40,207 nucleotides of DNA. Source: Candidatus Uhrbacteria bacterium RIFOXYB12_FULL_58_10 (GTDB lineage Bacteria; Patescibacteriota; Patescibacteriia; UBA9934; GWF2-40-263). Below the pieces are notes generated by a model. The model made no database searches. It saw nothing but the letters and a program-made list of their open reading frames with translations, and was not told where the DNA came from. Made by a program: the position numbers and the translations under genes. How positions within the stretch are numbered: the stretch's first letter is position 1; the number at the start of each line of letters is the position of its first letter. This document shows positions 32,030 through 39,645 of this stretch, piece after piece. Where the stretch lies: NCBI GenBank assembly GCA_001791645.1, contig MGFA01000006.1, positions 1 through 40,207 of the forward strand, written 5' to 3'.

Positions 32030-33231
32030 ACGTGAACGTAAACGAGGAAACTGTCGCAGAGCTGCTCGATCGCGGCGTGGAGGAGGCGATCGTGCGCGAG
32101 CATCTGGAGAAATGTCTGAAGGAAGGTCGGGTTCTGCGCGTTAAGTTTGGCATCGACCCGACGTCGCCGAACATGCATCTTGGCCACACCGTGCCGCTGC
32201 GGAAACTCCGACAGTTTCAGGATGCGGGACACCAGGCCGTACTTATTATCGGAGACGCGACCGCGATGATCGGCGATCCGACGGGACGCACGGAGGCGCG
32301 GCAGAAGTTGTCGCGCGCGGACATCGACGTAAACAAGCAGACCTACTTGGAACAAGCGGGAAAGATTTTGGATCTTGAGAAGCTTGAGGTGCATCACAAC
32401 GGAGAGTGGTTCGACTCGATGTCGGCGGCCGGATTTTTGGAATTGACGTCCCTCGTCACGGTCCAGCAGGTTTTGCAGCGCGAGGATTTTCAGAAGCGCG
32501 TGGACGATCCCGATCACCCGCTCTCCGCACTCGAATTGGCATATCCGGTGATGCAGGGTTACGATTCCGTGATGGTCACGTCTGACGTCGAGCTTGGCGG
32601 GGCGGACCAGAAGCTCAACTTGCTGATGGGGCGCCGCATGCAGCGAAAGTTTGATCAGGAAGAACAAGACGTGATGACGGTTCCTCTGCTTGTCGGCACG
32701 GACGGAGAGCGCAAGATGTCCAAGAGTTTCGGGAACGCGATCTTGCTTGCGGACTCGCCGGAGGATAAGTTCGCGAAGACGATGTCGATTCCCGACGGAT
32801 TGATCGTCAATTGGTTCACGTTGCTGACCGATCTTCCAATGAGCGAGGTGTCGGCGATTTCGAAGTCGCTTATTCGTGACGAGGTAAATCCGCGCGACGT
32901 GAAGGCGCGGCTCGGGTTCGAGATCGTCAAGGGCTTTCATGGCTATGCGGCCGCGCAGGCGGCACAGGACGCGTTCAACGCGTTGTTCCGCGACAAGAAG
33001 GGCCCGGACGCGGAACAGGTTATCGAGGTAAGGGTAGACGCGGCGCCGGCGCGGTTGCTTGAGGTGCTGGTGGCGGCCGGGTTCGTGCAGTCGAAGGGCG
33101 ACGCGCGCCGGCAAATCGAGCAGGGCGGGGTGAAGGTGGACGGCGAGGTGGTGCGCGACCTGAACGCGACCGTGCCGCCCGGGGCCATCATCCAAAAAGG
33201 CCCGCGCCATTTCGCACGCGTCACCAAGTAA
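32026..33231 (+). CDS. tyrS: Tyrosyl-tRNA synthetase
   Basis: This 401-residue class I synthetase has the HIGH-like 'HLGH' near residue 49, 'KMSKS' near 229 and a C-terminal S4 RNA-binding domain (about 340-401, 'SKGDARRQIEQGGVKVDGEV'). The opening 'LRVKFGIDPTSPNMHLGHT' fits the TyrZ branch. It charges tRNA-Tyr. It is linked by ATGA overlap to the mutase and is followed after 1 nt by the HIT gene, so the three are cotranscribed. Confidence 0.96.
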   Translation: MNVNVNEETVAELLDRGVEEAIVREHLEKCLKEGRVLRVKFGIDPTSPNMHLGHTVPLRKLRQFQDAGHQAVLIIGDATAMIGDPTGRTEARQKLSRADIDVNKQTYLEQAGKILDLEKLEVHHNGEWFDSMSAAGFLELTSLVTVQQVLQREDFQKRVDDPDHPLSALELAYPVMQGYDSVMVTSDVELGGADQKLNLLMGRRMQRKFDQEEQDVMTVPLLVGTDGERKMSKSFGNAILLADSPEDKFAKTMSIPDGLIVNWFTLLTDLPMSEVSAISKSLIRDEVNPRDVKARLGFEIVKGFHGYAAAQAAQDAFNALFRDKKGPDAEQVIEVRVDAAPARLLEVLVAAGFVQSKGDARRQIEQGGVKVDGEVVRDLNATVPPGAIIQKGPRHFARVTK

Positions 33232-33232
33232 T

Positions 33233-33628
33233 ATGGACACCTGCATCTTCTGCAAAATCGTCGCGGGCGAACTTCCGTGCCACCGGGTGTGGGAGGACGA
33301 GAACCATCTCGCGTTTCTTGACATCCATCCCATGCGCGAGGGACACACGCTCGTGGTTCCGAAGGCGCATGCGTCGGAATTGTTCGAGATGGACGCCGCG
33401 GCGTATGAGGCGCTGATGCGCGCGTCGCGGACCGTTGCATCCAGGCTCAAGCCCGCGATGGGTGTGCCGCGCGTGGGCGTCGCGGTCGAAGGGTTCGAGG
33501 CGGACCACGTGCACGTGCATCTCGTCCCCATGGACCACGGATTCACAAAAGACGACTTCGGCCGCCCGCGCGTCGATCCGGACCACGCGAAGCTTGCCAC
33601 AACCGTTGACAAAATCGTCCGGTTGTGA
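33233..33628 (+). CDS. HIT family nucleotide hydrolase
   Basis: This 131-residue protein has the N-terminal CxxC of many bacterial HIT proteins ('CIFCKIVAGELPCHRV') and the histidine triad HVHVHLVP near residues 92-99. HIT enzymes hydrolyse adenylated nucleotides such as AMP-lysine or Ap4A-type by-products of aminoacyl-tRNA synthetases, a plausible link to the tyrS gene 1 nt upstream. The exact substrate cannot be told. Confidence 0.95.
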   Translation: MDTCIFCKIVAGELPCHRVWEDENHLAFLDIHPMREGHTLVVPKAHASELFEMDAAAYEALMRASRTVASRLKPAMGVPRVGVAVEGFEADHVHVHLVPMDHGFTKDDFGRPRVDPDHAKLATTVDKIVRL

Positions 33629-33643
33629 TTTGCTAGAACCAGT

Positions 33644-33739
33644 ATGAACAACGTCTGCCACAAGCTTACGCAGGATTCGATCGGCCTCGATATGCCGTGG
33701 GGATTTGCGTTCTCGTGCCAGACAGCGCTGATTTCGTGA
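33644..33739 (+). CDS. Possible 31-residue leader peptide upstream of the transporter
   Basis: An ATG at 33644 opens a 31-codon frame (MNNVCHKLTQ...CQTALIS) that stops 25 nt before a GC-rich terminator hairpin, itself 15 nt before the transporter start. A TTGACA lies at 33606-33611. Leader peptide, terminator and efflux gene is the layout of attenuation control. The frame has no run of one amino acid, and coding potential for so short a frame is not established. Confidence 0.35.
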   Translation: MNNVCHKLTQDSIGLDMPWGFAFSCQTALIS

Positions 33740-33763
33740 GCCACTCACGGAAAAAAGCGTTTG

Positions 33764-33793
33764 AACGGCCCGGGAATCCACCTGGGCCGTTTT
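33764..33793 (+). terminator. Terminator or attenuator before the MFS gene
   Basis: AACGGCCC (33764-33771) pairs perfectly with GGGCCGTT (33784-33791), followed by TTTT. It lies just upstream of the MFS start. Confidence 0.7.
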
Positions 33794-33807
33794 CGTTCGG
33801 AGACCCT

Positions 33808-34992
33808 ATGCGCGTTGAGAAAACGTACTATCTGTTTACCATCCTTCTAGCGCTCGGGATGGGAATGACCGTGTCCTCATACGGTCCGTTCCTTCGGGAA
33901 ATCGGCCTGTCGCTTGGGCAGATCGCCCTTGTGAACGCCGTGTTCTGGCTGGTTCTCAGCGTGTCGGAGATCCCGACCGGGCTGGTCGCGGACGGCCGCG
34001 GGCGCGCCTGGTCGCTTCGGCTTGGTACGTTATTCGAAGTAGCCGGCGCGTTCACGTACTTTTTCGCGAGTGGCGTCTGGAGCGCAATGCTCGCGGAAGT
34101 GCTCTTTGGAATCGGCATGGCGTTCCTGTCGGGCGCGCAGCAGGCGTGGCTCGTGGATGCGCTGCGCGCTGAGAAGCGCGGCGAGCAGGTTCGTCACGCG
34201 TTCGCGACAGCCGGAATTCTGTCCGGCGTCGGGATGCTCGTCGGCGGCGGGCTCGGGGCGCTCGTGTCCATGTGGCGGCCTCACTTCATCTGGCTGCCGA
34301 TGGTCGCGTGCGGGCTTGCCGCCTCGTGGCTTGCCGCGCGCCACATGGAAGGGTGGGGGAATCCGGAGACGGCGATGACGGAACGCGAGGCGTTCCGCCA
34401 GGCCGTGCGCACGCTCCGGTCCAACTCCTCGCTCTGGTGGCTGACCGGAACCATGCTCGTCTTCGGGCTCGTGATCCCGTTCAACAACTACTGGAGCGTG
34501 TACTTCGAGGAGGACGCGGGACGACTCGGCCTCGCGGGCGTGTGGACGGTCATTTATCTGTCCGTGATGGCGGGAAGCTGGCTCGTGCGCCGCGTGCGGT
34601 TCGCCGATCATCACGAGGGAACGGGCGCGCTCGTCGCACTCGGAACCACGGCCGTCGGGCTGTTGGTCCTGCCCGCCGTCGGGTTCCCGTTGTCATTTGC
34701 GCCGCTCGTCCTGCACGAGCTCGGTCGCGGTGCGCTCCAGCCGCTTTCGGACAGCTTTGTCCAGCGCCGCGTAGAAAGCGGATGCCGTGCAACGTTCGGT
34801 TCGCTGCTCTCGCTCATCGCGAAGGCGGGCAACGTCTCGGCTCCGCTCGCGGCGTGGTGGTTCACACGCGGGATGGGGAACTCCCAGTCGACGATCGCTG
34901 GAGTGTGGATCACGGCCGGCGCCATCATGCTGGCATTCGTGTTTCTGCTCTGGGTGTTTCGGCCCAGGGAAGCTTATCCCATCTCCAGCTAG
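33808..34992 (+). CDS. MFS transporter
   Basis: This 394-residue protein has about 12 hydrophobic helices in two halves. The first helix is 'YYLFTILLALGMGMTVSSYG' and the loop between helices 2 and 3 has 'GLVADGRGRAWSLRLG', close to the MFS motif GxxaDrxGRr. These features point to a drug or metabolite exporter of the major facilitator family. ATG 33808 is chosen because it starts the first helix cleanly and follows the hairpin. Substrate unknown; the upstream attenuator-like region suggests inducible expression. Confidence 0.88.
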   Translation: MRVEKTYYLFTILLALGMGMTVSSYGPFLREIGLSLGQIALVNAVFWLVLSVSEIPTGLVADGRGRAWSLRLGTLFEVAGAFTYFFASGVWSAMLAEVLFGIGMAFLSGAQQAWLVDALRAEKRGEQVRHAFATAGILSGVGMLVGGGLGALVSMWRPHFIWLPMVACGLAASWLAARHMEGWGNPETAMTEREAFRQAVRTLRSNSSLWWLTGTMLVFGLVIPFNNYWSVYFEEDAGRLGLAGVWTVIYLSVMAGSWLVRRVRFADHHEGTGALVALGTTAVGLLVLPAVGFPLSFAPLVLHELGRGALQPLSDSFVQRRVESGCRATFGSLLSLIAKAGNVSAPLAAWWFTRGMGNSQSTIAGVWITAGAIMLAFVFLLWVFRPREAYPISS

Positions 34993-35059
34993 CCATCCGG
35001 CGCCATCCCGTCCAACACCGGGCCATGTCGGAGCGTTAGCGGTTGATGGTATTCGTCAG

Positions 35060-35085
35060 CACGTCGCTTCTGCGGCGTGTTTTTT
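35060..35085 (+). terminator. Terminator of the MFS gene
   Basis: CACGTCGC pairs with GCGGCGTG (one wobble) around TTCT, followed by TTTTTT. The rest of the 34993-35110 gap shows nothing else. Confidence 0.8.
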
Positions 35086-35110
35086 CGTTGGGATAAGAAA
35101 AACCGTCCGC

Positions 35111-35707
35111 TCACTCGGACGGGAAGAAGAGGCGGCTCCGTGTTTCCTTGATCCACTGGGAGCGTTCATCGTCACCGCATTCGTCGAGCCGTCTGAGGGT
35201 CTCGGCGACGATTTCGAATTTGATTTCTCGTTCGCGTTCGAGGAGCGACTCGGGCGTGGCGCATCCTGGGTACAGGAGCAGCCGCATCCCGGATACCCAC
35301 AGGAGCTCGGCGTCCATCTCCTCGCGCGTACGGCACATTTCCGTCATGAAGCGGACGAAGGCCTCCTGGTACTGCGTTCTCGTCTTGCAGTTCAGAAATC
35401 GTTGCGTATCCGATCCGAGCAGTGCGCGGTGGCGTTCCTGCGCCTCGCAGAGGGTGGTCGCGAATGTCGCTTCCGGCGCGCCGGGCGCGTCCGTTCCGAC
35501 GCGGCGGTACAGCGGGCAGGAATCACACCGCGAACCGCAGTCCGATGTGTACGGGCCGGCGTAGATGATTCGCACGGTCTTGGATTCTGGGAGACCGTTC
35601 CATTCGTCGAGAAACGCGGTCTCAAGCGGGATGTCCTGGTGCGCCAGGACGAAGTCCGCGGCCGCTTGGAAGAACGGATTGACGTCTCTTGGCATGTCAG
35701 CAGGCAT
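35111..35707 (-). CDS. Cysteine-cluster protein of unknown function
   Basis: This 198-residue soluble protein has a compact cluster 'DCGSRCDSCPLYRR' near residues 56-69 and further Cys at about 87, 107, 125 and 150, which could bind zinc or an iron-sulfur cluster. I do not recognise it. ATG 35707 is well supported by GGAGG 6 nt upstream, one of the few Shine-Dalgarno sites here. An 8-bp inverted repeat lies 22 nt upstream of the start, so the gene is probably controlled by a repressor. It is transcribed alone. Confidence 0.7.
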   Translation of the reverse strand: MPADMPRDVNPFFQAAADFVLAHQDIPLETAFLDEWNGLPESKTVRIIYAGPYTSDCGSRCDSCPLYRRVGTDAPGAPEATFATTLCEAQERHRALLGSDTQRFLNCKTRTQYQEAFVRFMTEMCRTREEMDAELLWVSGMRLLLYPGCATPESLLEREREIKFEIVAETLRRLDECGDDERSQWIKETRSRLFFPSE

Positions 35708-35728
35708 GGGAACCTCCGTTGGAATCCG

Positions 35729-35751
35729 AATGACATGTTCAGTATGTCATT
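35729..35751. promoter_or_regulatory. Inverted-repeat operator upstream of the Cys-cluster gene
   Basis: AATGACAT and ATGTCATT are perfect 8-bp inverted repeats separated by GTTCAGT, a dimer-binding-site layout, 22 nt before the start codon and overlapping the likely promoter (TGACAA lies beside it on the - strand). Confidence 0.5.
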
Positions 35752-35762
35752 GTTTGTCAGGG

Positions 35763-35791
35763 AAAAGAAAAACCGGCTCGTGGGAAGCCGG
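35763..35791 (-). terminator. Terminator of the hisS-tRNA-His transcript
   Basis: On the - strand CCGGCT-TCCCACG-AGCCGG is followed by TTTTTCTTTT. Confidence 0.8.
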
Positions 35792-35849
35792 CGGCGAGCG
35801 TGAGCGTTTCACGTCCGTTTTGCGCTTTTTGCGCTCTGTGAAGGGACGA

Positions 35850-35926
35850 TGGTGGGAGGGACGGGATTCGAACCCGCGACATCCAGGGCCACAACCTGGC
35901 GCTCTGACCAACTGAGCTACCCACCC
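35850..35926 (-). tRNA. tRNA-His(GTG) lacking G-1:C73
   Basis: The anticodon arm CCAGG-TTGTGGC-CCTGG gives GTG. The T arm is GCGGG-TTCGAAT-CCCGT. Using T8 A9 to set the register, the acceptor is GGGTGGG against CCCTCCC, A73 and an encoded CCA, and the base before G1 is C. The usual extra G-1 paired with C73 is absent. A U4-U69 mismatch is present in the acceptor stem. It lies 22 nt downstream of hisS on the same strand. Confidence 0.88.
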
Positions 35927-35948
35927 GAACCATCGTTGCCTCACGATC

Positions 35949-37349
35949 CTACGCCGAACGGCCGAGAACCGTCAAGACCTTGGCCACCAGCTCGGAACGG
36001 GGTACCGATTCCTGGGCCTTGGTCGCCGTGTTTTTCACGCCGACCGTGCCCTTGGCCGCGTCACCGGTGCCGTAGAACAGGAGGATCGGCGCGCGCCGGG
36101 ACAGGCCGAAGCCCATTTGTGCCCGGTTGGACGAATCCTGGTAGTTCATGTTGATCTCGACTGACACGCCGGCCGCGCGGAGTTCCGCGGCCATGGCGAA
36201 GTAGTCGGCCATGAGCGACCGGTCCATGGTGATGATGAACACGTCGACGTCAGGCTCGGTGTCGTCCACCGCGCCGAGCGATTCGAGGGCGGCAAAAAGG
36301 CGATCCACGCCCACGGACGCTCCCACGGAGGGGAGCGATTCGCCGGTGAAGCGTGCCACCAGGTCGTCGAACCTGCCGCCGGAATACACGCTGCCGAATT
36401 CTGGCTTCTCGAGCAGCACGGTTTCGAACACCGGCCCCGTGTAGTACCCGAGCCCACGAGCGACCATCGCGTCGATCACCCATGCATCCTCCGGCACACC
36501 GGAAGCAGTGACGAGCATGGCGATGAGCTCGAGCTCGGCCACGCCTTCCGCGCCGACGCCTTCGCCGCCGAAGTACTCTTTGAGCGCAGAGAGGCGGTCG
36601 GCGTTGGTTGCGAGTCCTTCGGTGAGCGCCATGAATCGCGACACCATGTCGAGCTTGGCCGCGTCGAAGCTGAACACTTCTTCCTCGCCCTCTGGCGCCT
36701 CCTTCGCAGAAAGCTCGGCGAGTACGCCATCGAGTCCAATCTTGTCCGCTTTGTCCATGACGCGCAGGAGTGCGGCCGCGGACTTGGAGCCGGACTGGAA
36801 CCCGACACGCTCCGCAAAGCCGTTCAGCACCTTGCGGTCGTTCACCTTGATCAGGAATCGTTCGATCCCGAGCGCGCGCATCACGGCGTACATACACGCG
36901 ATGATCTCCGCGTCGGCCGGGCCGAGTGCGGCACCCACGATGTCCGCGTCGAACTGCATGAACTCGCAGTAGCGGCCGGCCTGTGGGGTTTCGCCCCGGA
37001 ACACGTCGCCGAACTCGTAGCGCCGGAACGGGAACACGATGGTCCCGATGTTCGCGGCCACGTACCGCGCGAGCGGCACGGTGAGGTCGAAGCGCGCGGT
37101 GACCGTGAGGTCCGGGTCCGTGGTGATGGCCGACTTGTCGACGCGCATGTCCCACAGGCGGTTCTCGATCGACTTTCCTCCGGTCAGAACCGGTCGGCGC
37201 TGGGCGATGGACGTCTGCAGCGGCACGAAGCCGAAGCGCCGGTACACCGTTTCGATTGAGCGCATCATGCGCTGGCGTGCCAGGACCTGTCGCGACGAAT
37301 AGTCCTTGAATCCGCCGGGAAGTTCCGGCTTGACGAGTGGTTCGGTCAT
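35949..37349 (-). CDS. hisS: Histidyl-tRNA synthetase
   Basis: This 466-residue class II synthetase has motif 1 ('GGFKDYSSRQVLARQRMM'), motif 2 around 'RYEFGDVFRGETPQAGRYCEF', the HisRS-specific 'YYTGPVFETVL' and motif 3 'GGRFDDLVARF...GVDRL', then a C-terminal anticodon-binding domain. The motif 2 loop continues 'EFMQFDADIVG', as in the HisRS branch of alphaproteobacteria that works with a tRNA-His lacking G-1, rather than the 'RQFHQ' of the common type. It sits directly upstream of such a tRNA. A divergent hutH starts 128 nt away. Confidence 0.95.
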   Translation of the reverse strand: MTEPLVKPELPGGFKDYSSRQVLARQRMMRSIETVYRRFGFVPLQTSIAQRRPVLTGGKSIENRLWDMRVDKSAITTDPDLTVTARFDLTVPLARYVAANIGTIVFPFRRYEFGDVFRGETPQAGRYCEFMQFDADIVGAALGPADAEIIACMYAVMRALGIERFLIKVNDRKVLNGFAERVGFQSGSKSAAALLRVMDKADKIGLDGVLAELSAKEAPEGEEEVFSFDAAKLDMVSRFMALTEGLATNADRLSALKEYFGGEGVGAEGVAELELIAMLVTASGVPEDAWVIDAMVARGLGYYTGPVFETVLLEKPEFGSVYSGGRFDDLVARFTGESLPSVGASVGVDRLFAALESLGAVDDTEPDVDVFIITMDRSLMADYFAMAAELRAAGVSVEINMNYQDSSNRAQMGFGLSRRAPILLFYGTGDAAKGTVGVKNTATKAQESVPRSELVAKVLTVLGRSA

Positions 37350-37388
37350 AGGAGTGTCCTCGTGAGGTCCGTGAAAGGAGCCGAGAGC

Positions 37389-37417
37389 ATCATTCCCCGT
37401 ATGACACTCGATGTCAA
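37389..37417 (-). promoter_or_regulatory. Promoter of hisS
   Basis: On the - strand TTGACA (37417-37412), a 17-nt spacer and AATGAT (37394-37389). The -35 box is part of a small inverted repeat, TGACA-CTCGA-TGTCA (37402-37416). No clear promoter for hutH is visible in the same gap. Confidence 0.5.
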
Positions 37418-37477
37418 GCAGCTATTGACGGAGGGGAGTGAAGGGGGAAAGATGCCAGTAACCTAACATCTCTTCGT

Positions 37478-39010
37478 ATGAGCATCATCCTTTCCGGAGA
37501 AACGCTGAGCATTGAGGAGGTCGTTCGCATTGCCCGCCATCGCGAACGCGTTCAAATTACGGAAACGGCACGCGCCAATCTTCAGAAATCGCGCGACTTC
37601 GTGGATAAGTTGGTCGCGGATGGCAAGGTCGTGTATGGCGTGTCTACCGGATTCGGACAATTTAAGAACGTGGTCATCTCGCCGGATCAAACTGCCACCT
37701 TGCAAGCCAACCTGATTCGTTCCCATGCCACGGGCGTTGGGGCGCCGCTTTCCGAGGAAGCCGTTCGAGCGTCCGTCGTGGTGCGCATAAACTCGCTTTT
37801 GCGCGGACATTCGGGCGTGCGCCAAACCGTAATTGACCGATTGGTTGATCTGTTAAACCACGACGTATACCCGTTCGTTCCGAGCAAGGGTTCGGTCGGA
37901 TCTTCCGGCGATCTTGCTCCGCTTTCCCACATCATGCTTGTGATCATGGGAGAAGGGGAGGTCATCGACGGCGGGCGACGTCGGCCGACCGCCGAGGTCC
38001 TGCGGGAGAAGGGGCTCGGATCCGTGGCACTTATGTCGAAGGAGGGATTGGCACTCAACAACGGAACGTCCGTCCAGACCGGTGTCGGGACGCTCGCGGT
38101 TTACGACGCGATGCGATTGGCAAAAACGTTCGACGTCGCGTACGCGATGTCGCTTGAGACGCTGATGGGGACCCTCGCGGCGAGCGACCCGCGCGTGCAT
38201 GCATTGCGTCCGCACCCGGGTCAGATCATGGTTGCCTCAAATGCGCGGCGCCTATGCGAGGGTTCGCAAATCATGGAATCTCATAAGGATTGCGGGCGTG
38301 TGCAGGACGCATATTCGCTGCGTTGCGCGCCGCAGATTCACGGGGCGAGCCGCGATACCATCTCGTATGTGGCGAGCGTTGTGTCGCGCGAGTTGAACTC
38401 GGTGACGGACAACCCGCTTTTGTTTCCGGACGACGGCGTGGCGATCAGCGCGGGCCATTTTCACGGCGAGCCCATCGCACAGGTGATGGACTTTCTGAAG
38501 ATTGGCGTATGCGAGCTCGCGAACGTGTCCGAACGGCGCGTGGCGCGTCTCACTGACTCCGCGTTGTCCGAAGGGCTGCCGGCGTTCCTGATTCCGAAGG
38601 AGCAGGGCGGTCTTTCCTCTGGCTTCATGATTCCTCAGTACGTGGCGGCCGCGCTCGTTTCCGAAAACAAGGTGCTCGCGCATCCGGCCAGCGTGGATTC
38701 GATTCCGACGAGTGCCAACCAGGAAGACCACGTGAGCATGGGGACCATAGCCGCGCGTCAGGCCGCAGAGATCGTGGGGAATGCCCATCAGGTCGCGGCC
38801 ATCGAGCTTCTCTGTGCCGCCCAGGCCGCGGATTTCCGCGCGCCATTGCGCCTCGGTCGCGGCACGGACGCCGCCTATCGTCTGATTCGTTCCCGCGTCC
38901 AGTTCATGGCCCAGGACCGCATCTTGTATACGGACATCGAAGCCGTTGCCGCGCTCTTCCCGAACGAGCTGCTCTCCGCGGTGGAGGGGGCGGTGGGCGT
39001 GTTGGATTAG
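37478..39010 (+). CDS. hutH: Histidine ammonia-lyase family protein with SSG cofactor tripeptide
   Basis: This 510-residue protein is full length for HutH. It has the catalytic Tyr in 'VVYGVSTGFG' (residue 53), 'IRSHATGVG', the cofactor loop 'GSVGSSGDLAPLSH', 'RCAPQIHGAS' and 'SANQEDHVSMG'. The family forms an MIO electrophile by cyclising Ala-Ser-Gly; here residues 142-144 are Ser-Ser-Gly, with the same numbering as the well-studied pseudomonad enzyme. The family releases ammonia from histidine or, in relatives, acts on aromatic amino acids or as an aminomutase. No hutU, hutI or hutG gene is nearby, so a complete Hut pathway is not indicated. It is divergent from hisS. Confidence 0.9.
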   Translation: MSIILSGETLSIEEVVRIARHRERVQITETARANLQKSRDFVDKLVADGKVVYGVSTGFGQFKNVVISPDQTATLQANLIRSHATGVGAPLSEEAVRASVVVRINSLLRGHSGVRQTVIDRLVDLLNHDVYPFVPSKGSVGSSGDLAPLSHIMLVIMGEGEVIDGGRRRPTAEVLREKGLGSVALMSKEGLALNNGTSVQTGVGTLAVYDAMRLAKTFDVAYAMSLETLMGTLAASDPRVHALRPHPGQIMVASNARRLCEGSQIMESHKDCGRVQDAYSLRCAPQIHGASRDTISYVASVVSRELNSVTDNPLLFPDDGVAISAGHFHGEPIAQVMDFLKIGVCELANVSERRVARLTDSALSEGLPAFLIPKEQGGLSSGFMIPQYVAAALVSENKVLAHPASVDSIPTSANQEDHVSMGTIAARQAAEIVGNAHQVAAIELLCAAQAADFRAPLRLGRGTDAAYRLIRSRVQFMAQDRILYTDIEAVAALFPNELLSAVEGAVGVLD

Positions 39011-39039
39011 CTTGATTCTTTTGTTAGAGTAGAACGATT

Positions 39040-39576
39040 ATGAATCGAAAACTTCAAATTGGGGTCATGGGATCCGCCGCGGATCTGAACTACGGAGATG
39101 AAGTGTCGAAACTCGCAGAACGCGTCGGAGAACTGTTGGCCGAACGTGGCGCGATCGTCGTGTACGGCGCGGAGAAGGATTACGATTCGCTTTCGACGGC
39201 GGCCGCGCGGGGCGCGAAGCGCAAGGGAGGCATGACCGTCGGCGTGACGTATGGCAAGGGCAAGGACATTTGGGACAAGGAGGGAAACACGGACATGATC
39301 GTCGTCACGGGCCTTGAGCGCGGAGGGGGACGCGAGTTCGTGCTTGTGAATTCGTGCGACGCTATCATCGCCATTTCTGGCGGATCGGGAACGCTTACCG
39401 AAATCGCCATCGCCTACCAGTCAAATCTTCCGATGGTGGCTCTCACTGGCGTCGGCGGATGGTCGGAGAAGCTTGCGGGCCAGTTCGTGGACGCCCGCGA
39501 GCGCCGTCGCGTGATCGCGGCCGCGACGCCAGAGGAGGCGGTCGAGATTGCGATTCGCGAGGCGAGTCAGCACTAA
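39040..39576 (+). CDS. LOG/TIGR00725-like nucleotide-binding protein
   Basis: This 178-residue Rossmann-type protein has 'IGVMGSA' at the N-terminus, 'RGGGREFVLVNSCDAIIAISG' in the middle (positions ~90-111) and the phosphate-binding 'GGSGTLTEIAIAY' near residues 112-124, matching the LOG-related TIGR00725 group rather than true cytokinin-activating LOG (PGGxGTxxE). Such proteins bind nucleotides or nucleotide-derived ligands. It starts 29 nt after hutH and could be cotranscribed. Function unknown. Confidence 0.85.
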   Translation: MNRKLQIGVMGSAADLNYGDEVSKLAERVGELLAERGAIVVYGAEKDYDSLSTAAARGAKRKGGMTVGVTYGKGKDIWDKEGNTDMIVVTGLERGGGREFVLVNSCDAIIAISGGSGTLTEIAIAYQSNLPMVALTGVGGWSEKLAGQFVDARERRRVIAAATPEEAVEIAIREASQH

Positions 39577-39581
39577 ATTGG

Positions 39582-39610
39582 TTGACAATGAGCCGGAAAC
39601 CCATTAGGTT
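39582..39610 (+). promoter_or_regulatory. Promoter of the final gene
   Basis: TTGACA (39582-39587), a 17-nt spacer and TAGGTT (39605-39610), about 36 nt before the ATG at 39646. An AGGGGA site lies about 9 nt before that ATG. Confidence 0.6.
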
Positions 39611-39645
39611 GGGATCTGGCTCTTTTCGATAGGGGAACCATCGTT

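Noticed and set aside
31684-33744. Open frame of 686 codons on the - strand
   Set aside because: It lies antisense to the mutase C-terminus, tyrS and HIT, which are certain genes; its product is His/Arg-rich with no motif. Long antisense frames are common opposite GC-rich coding DNA.
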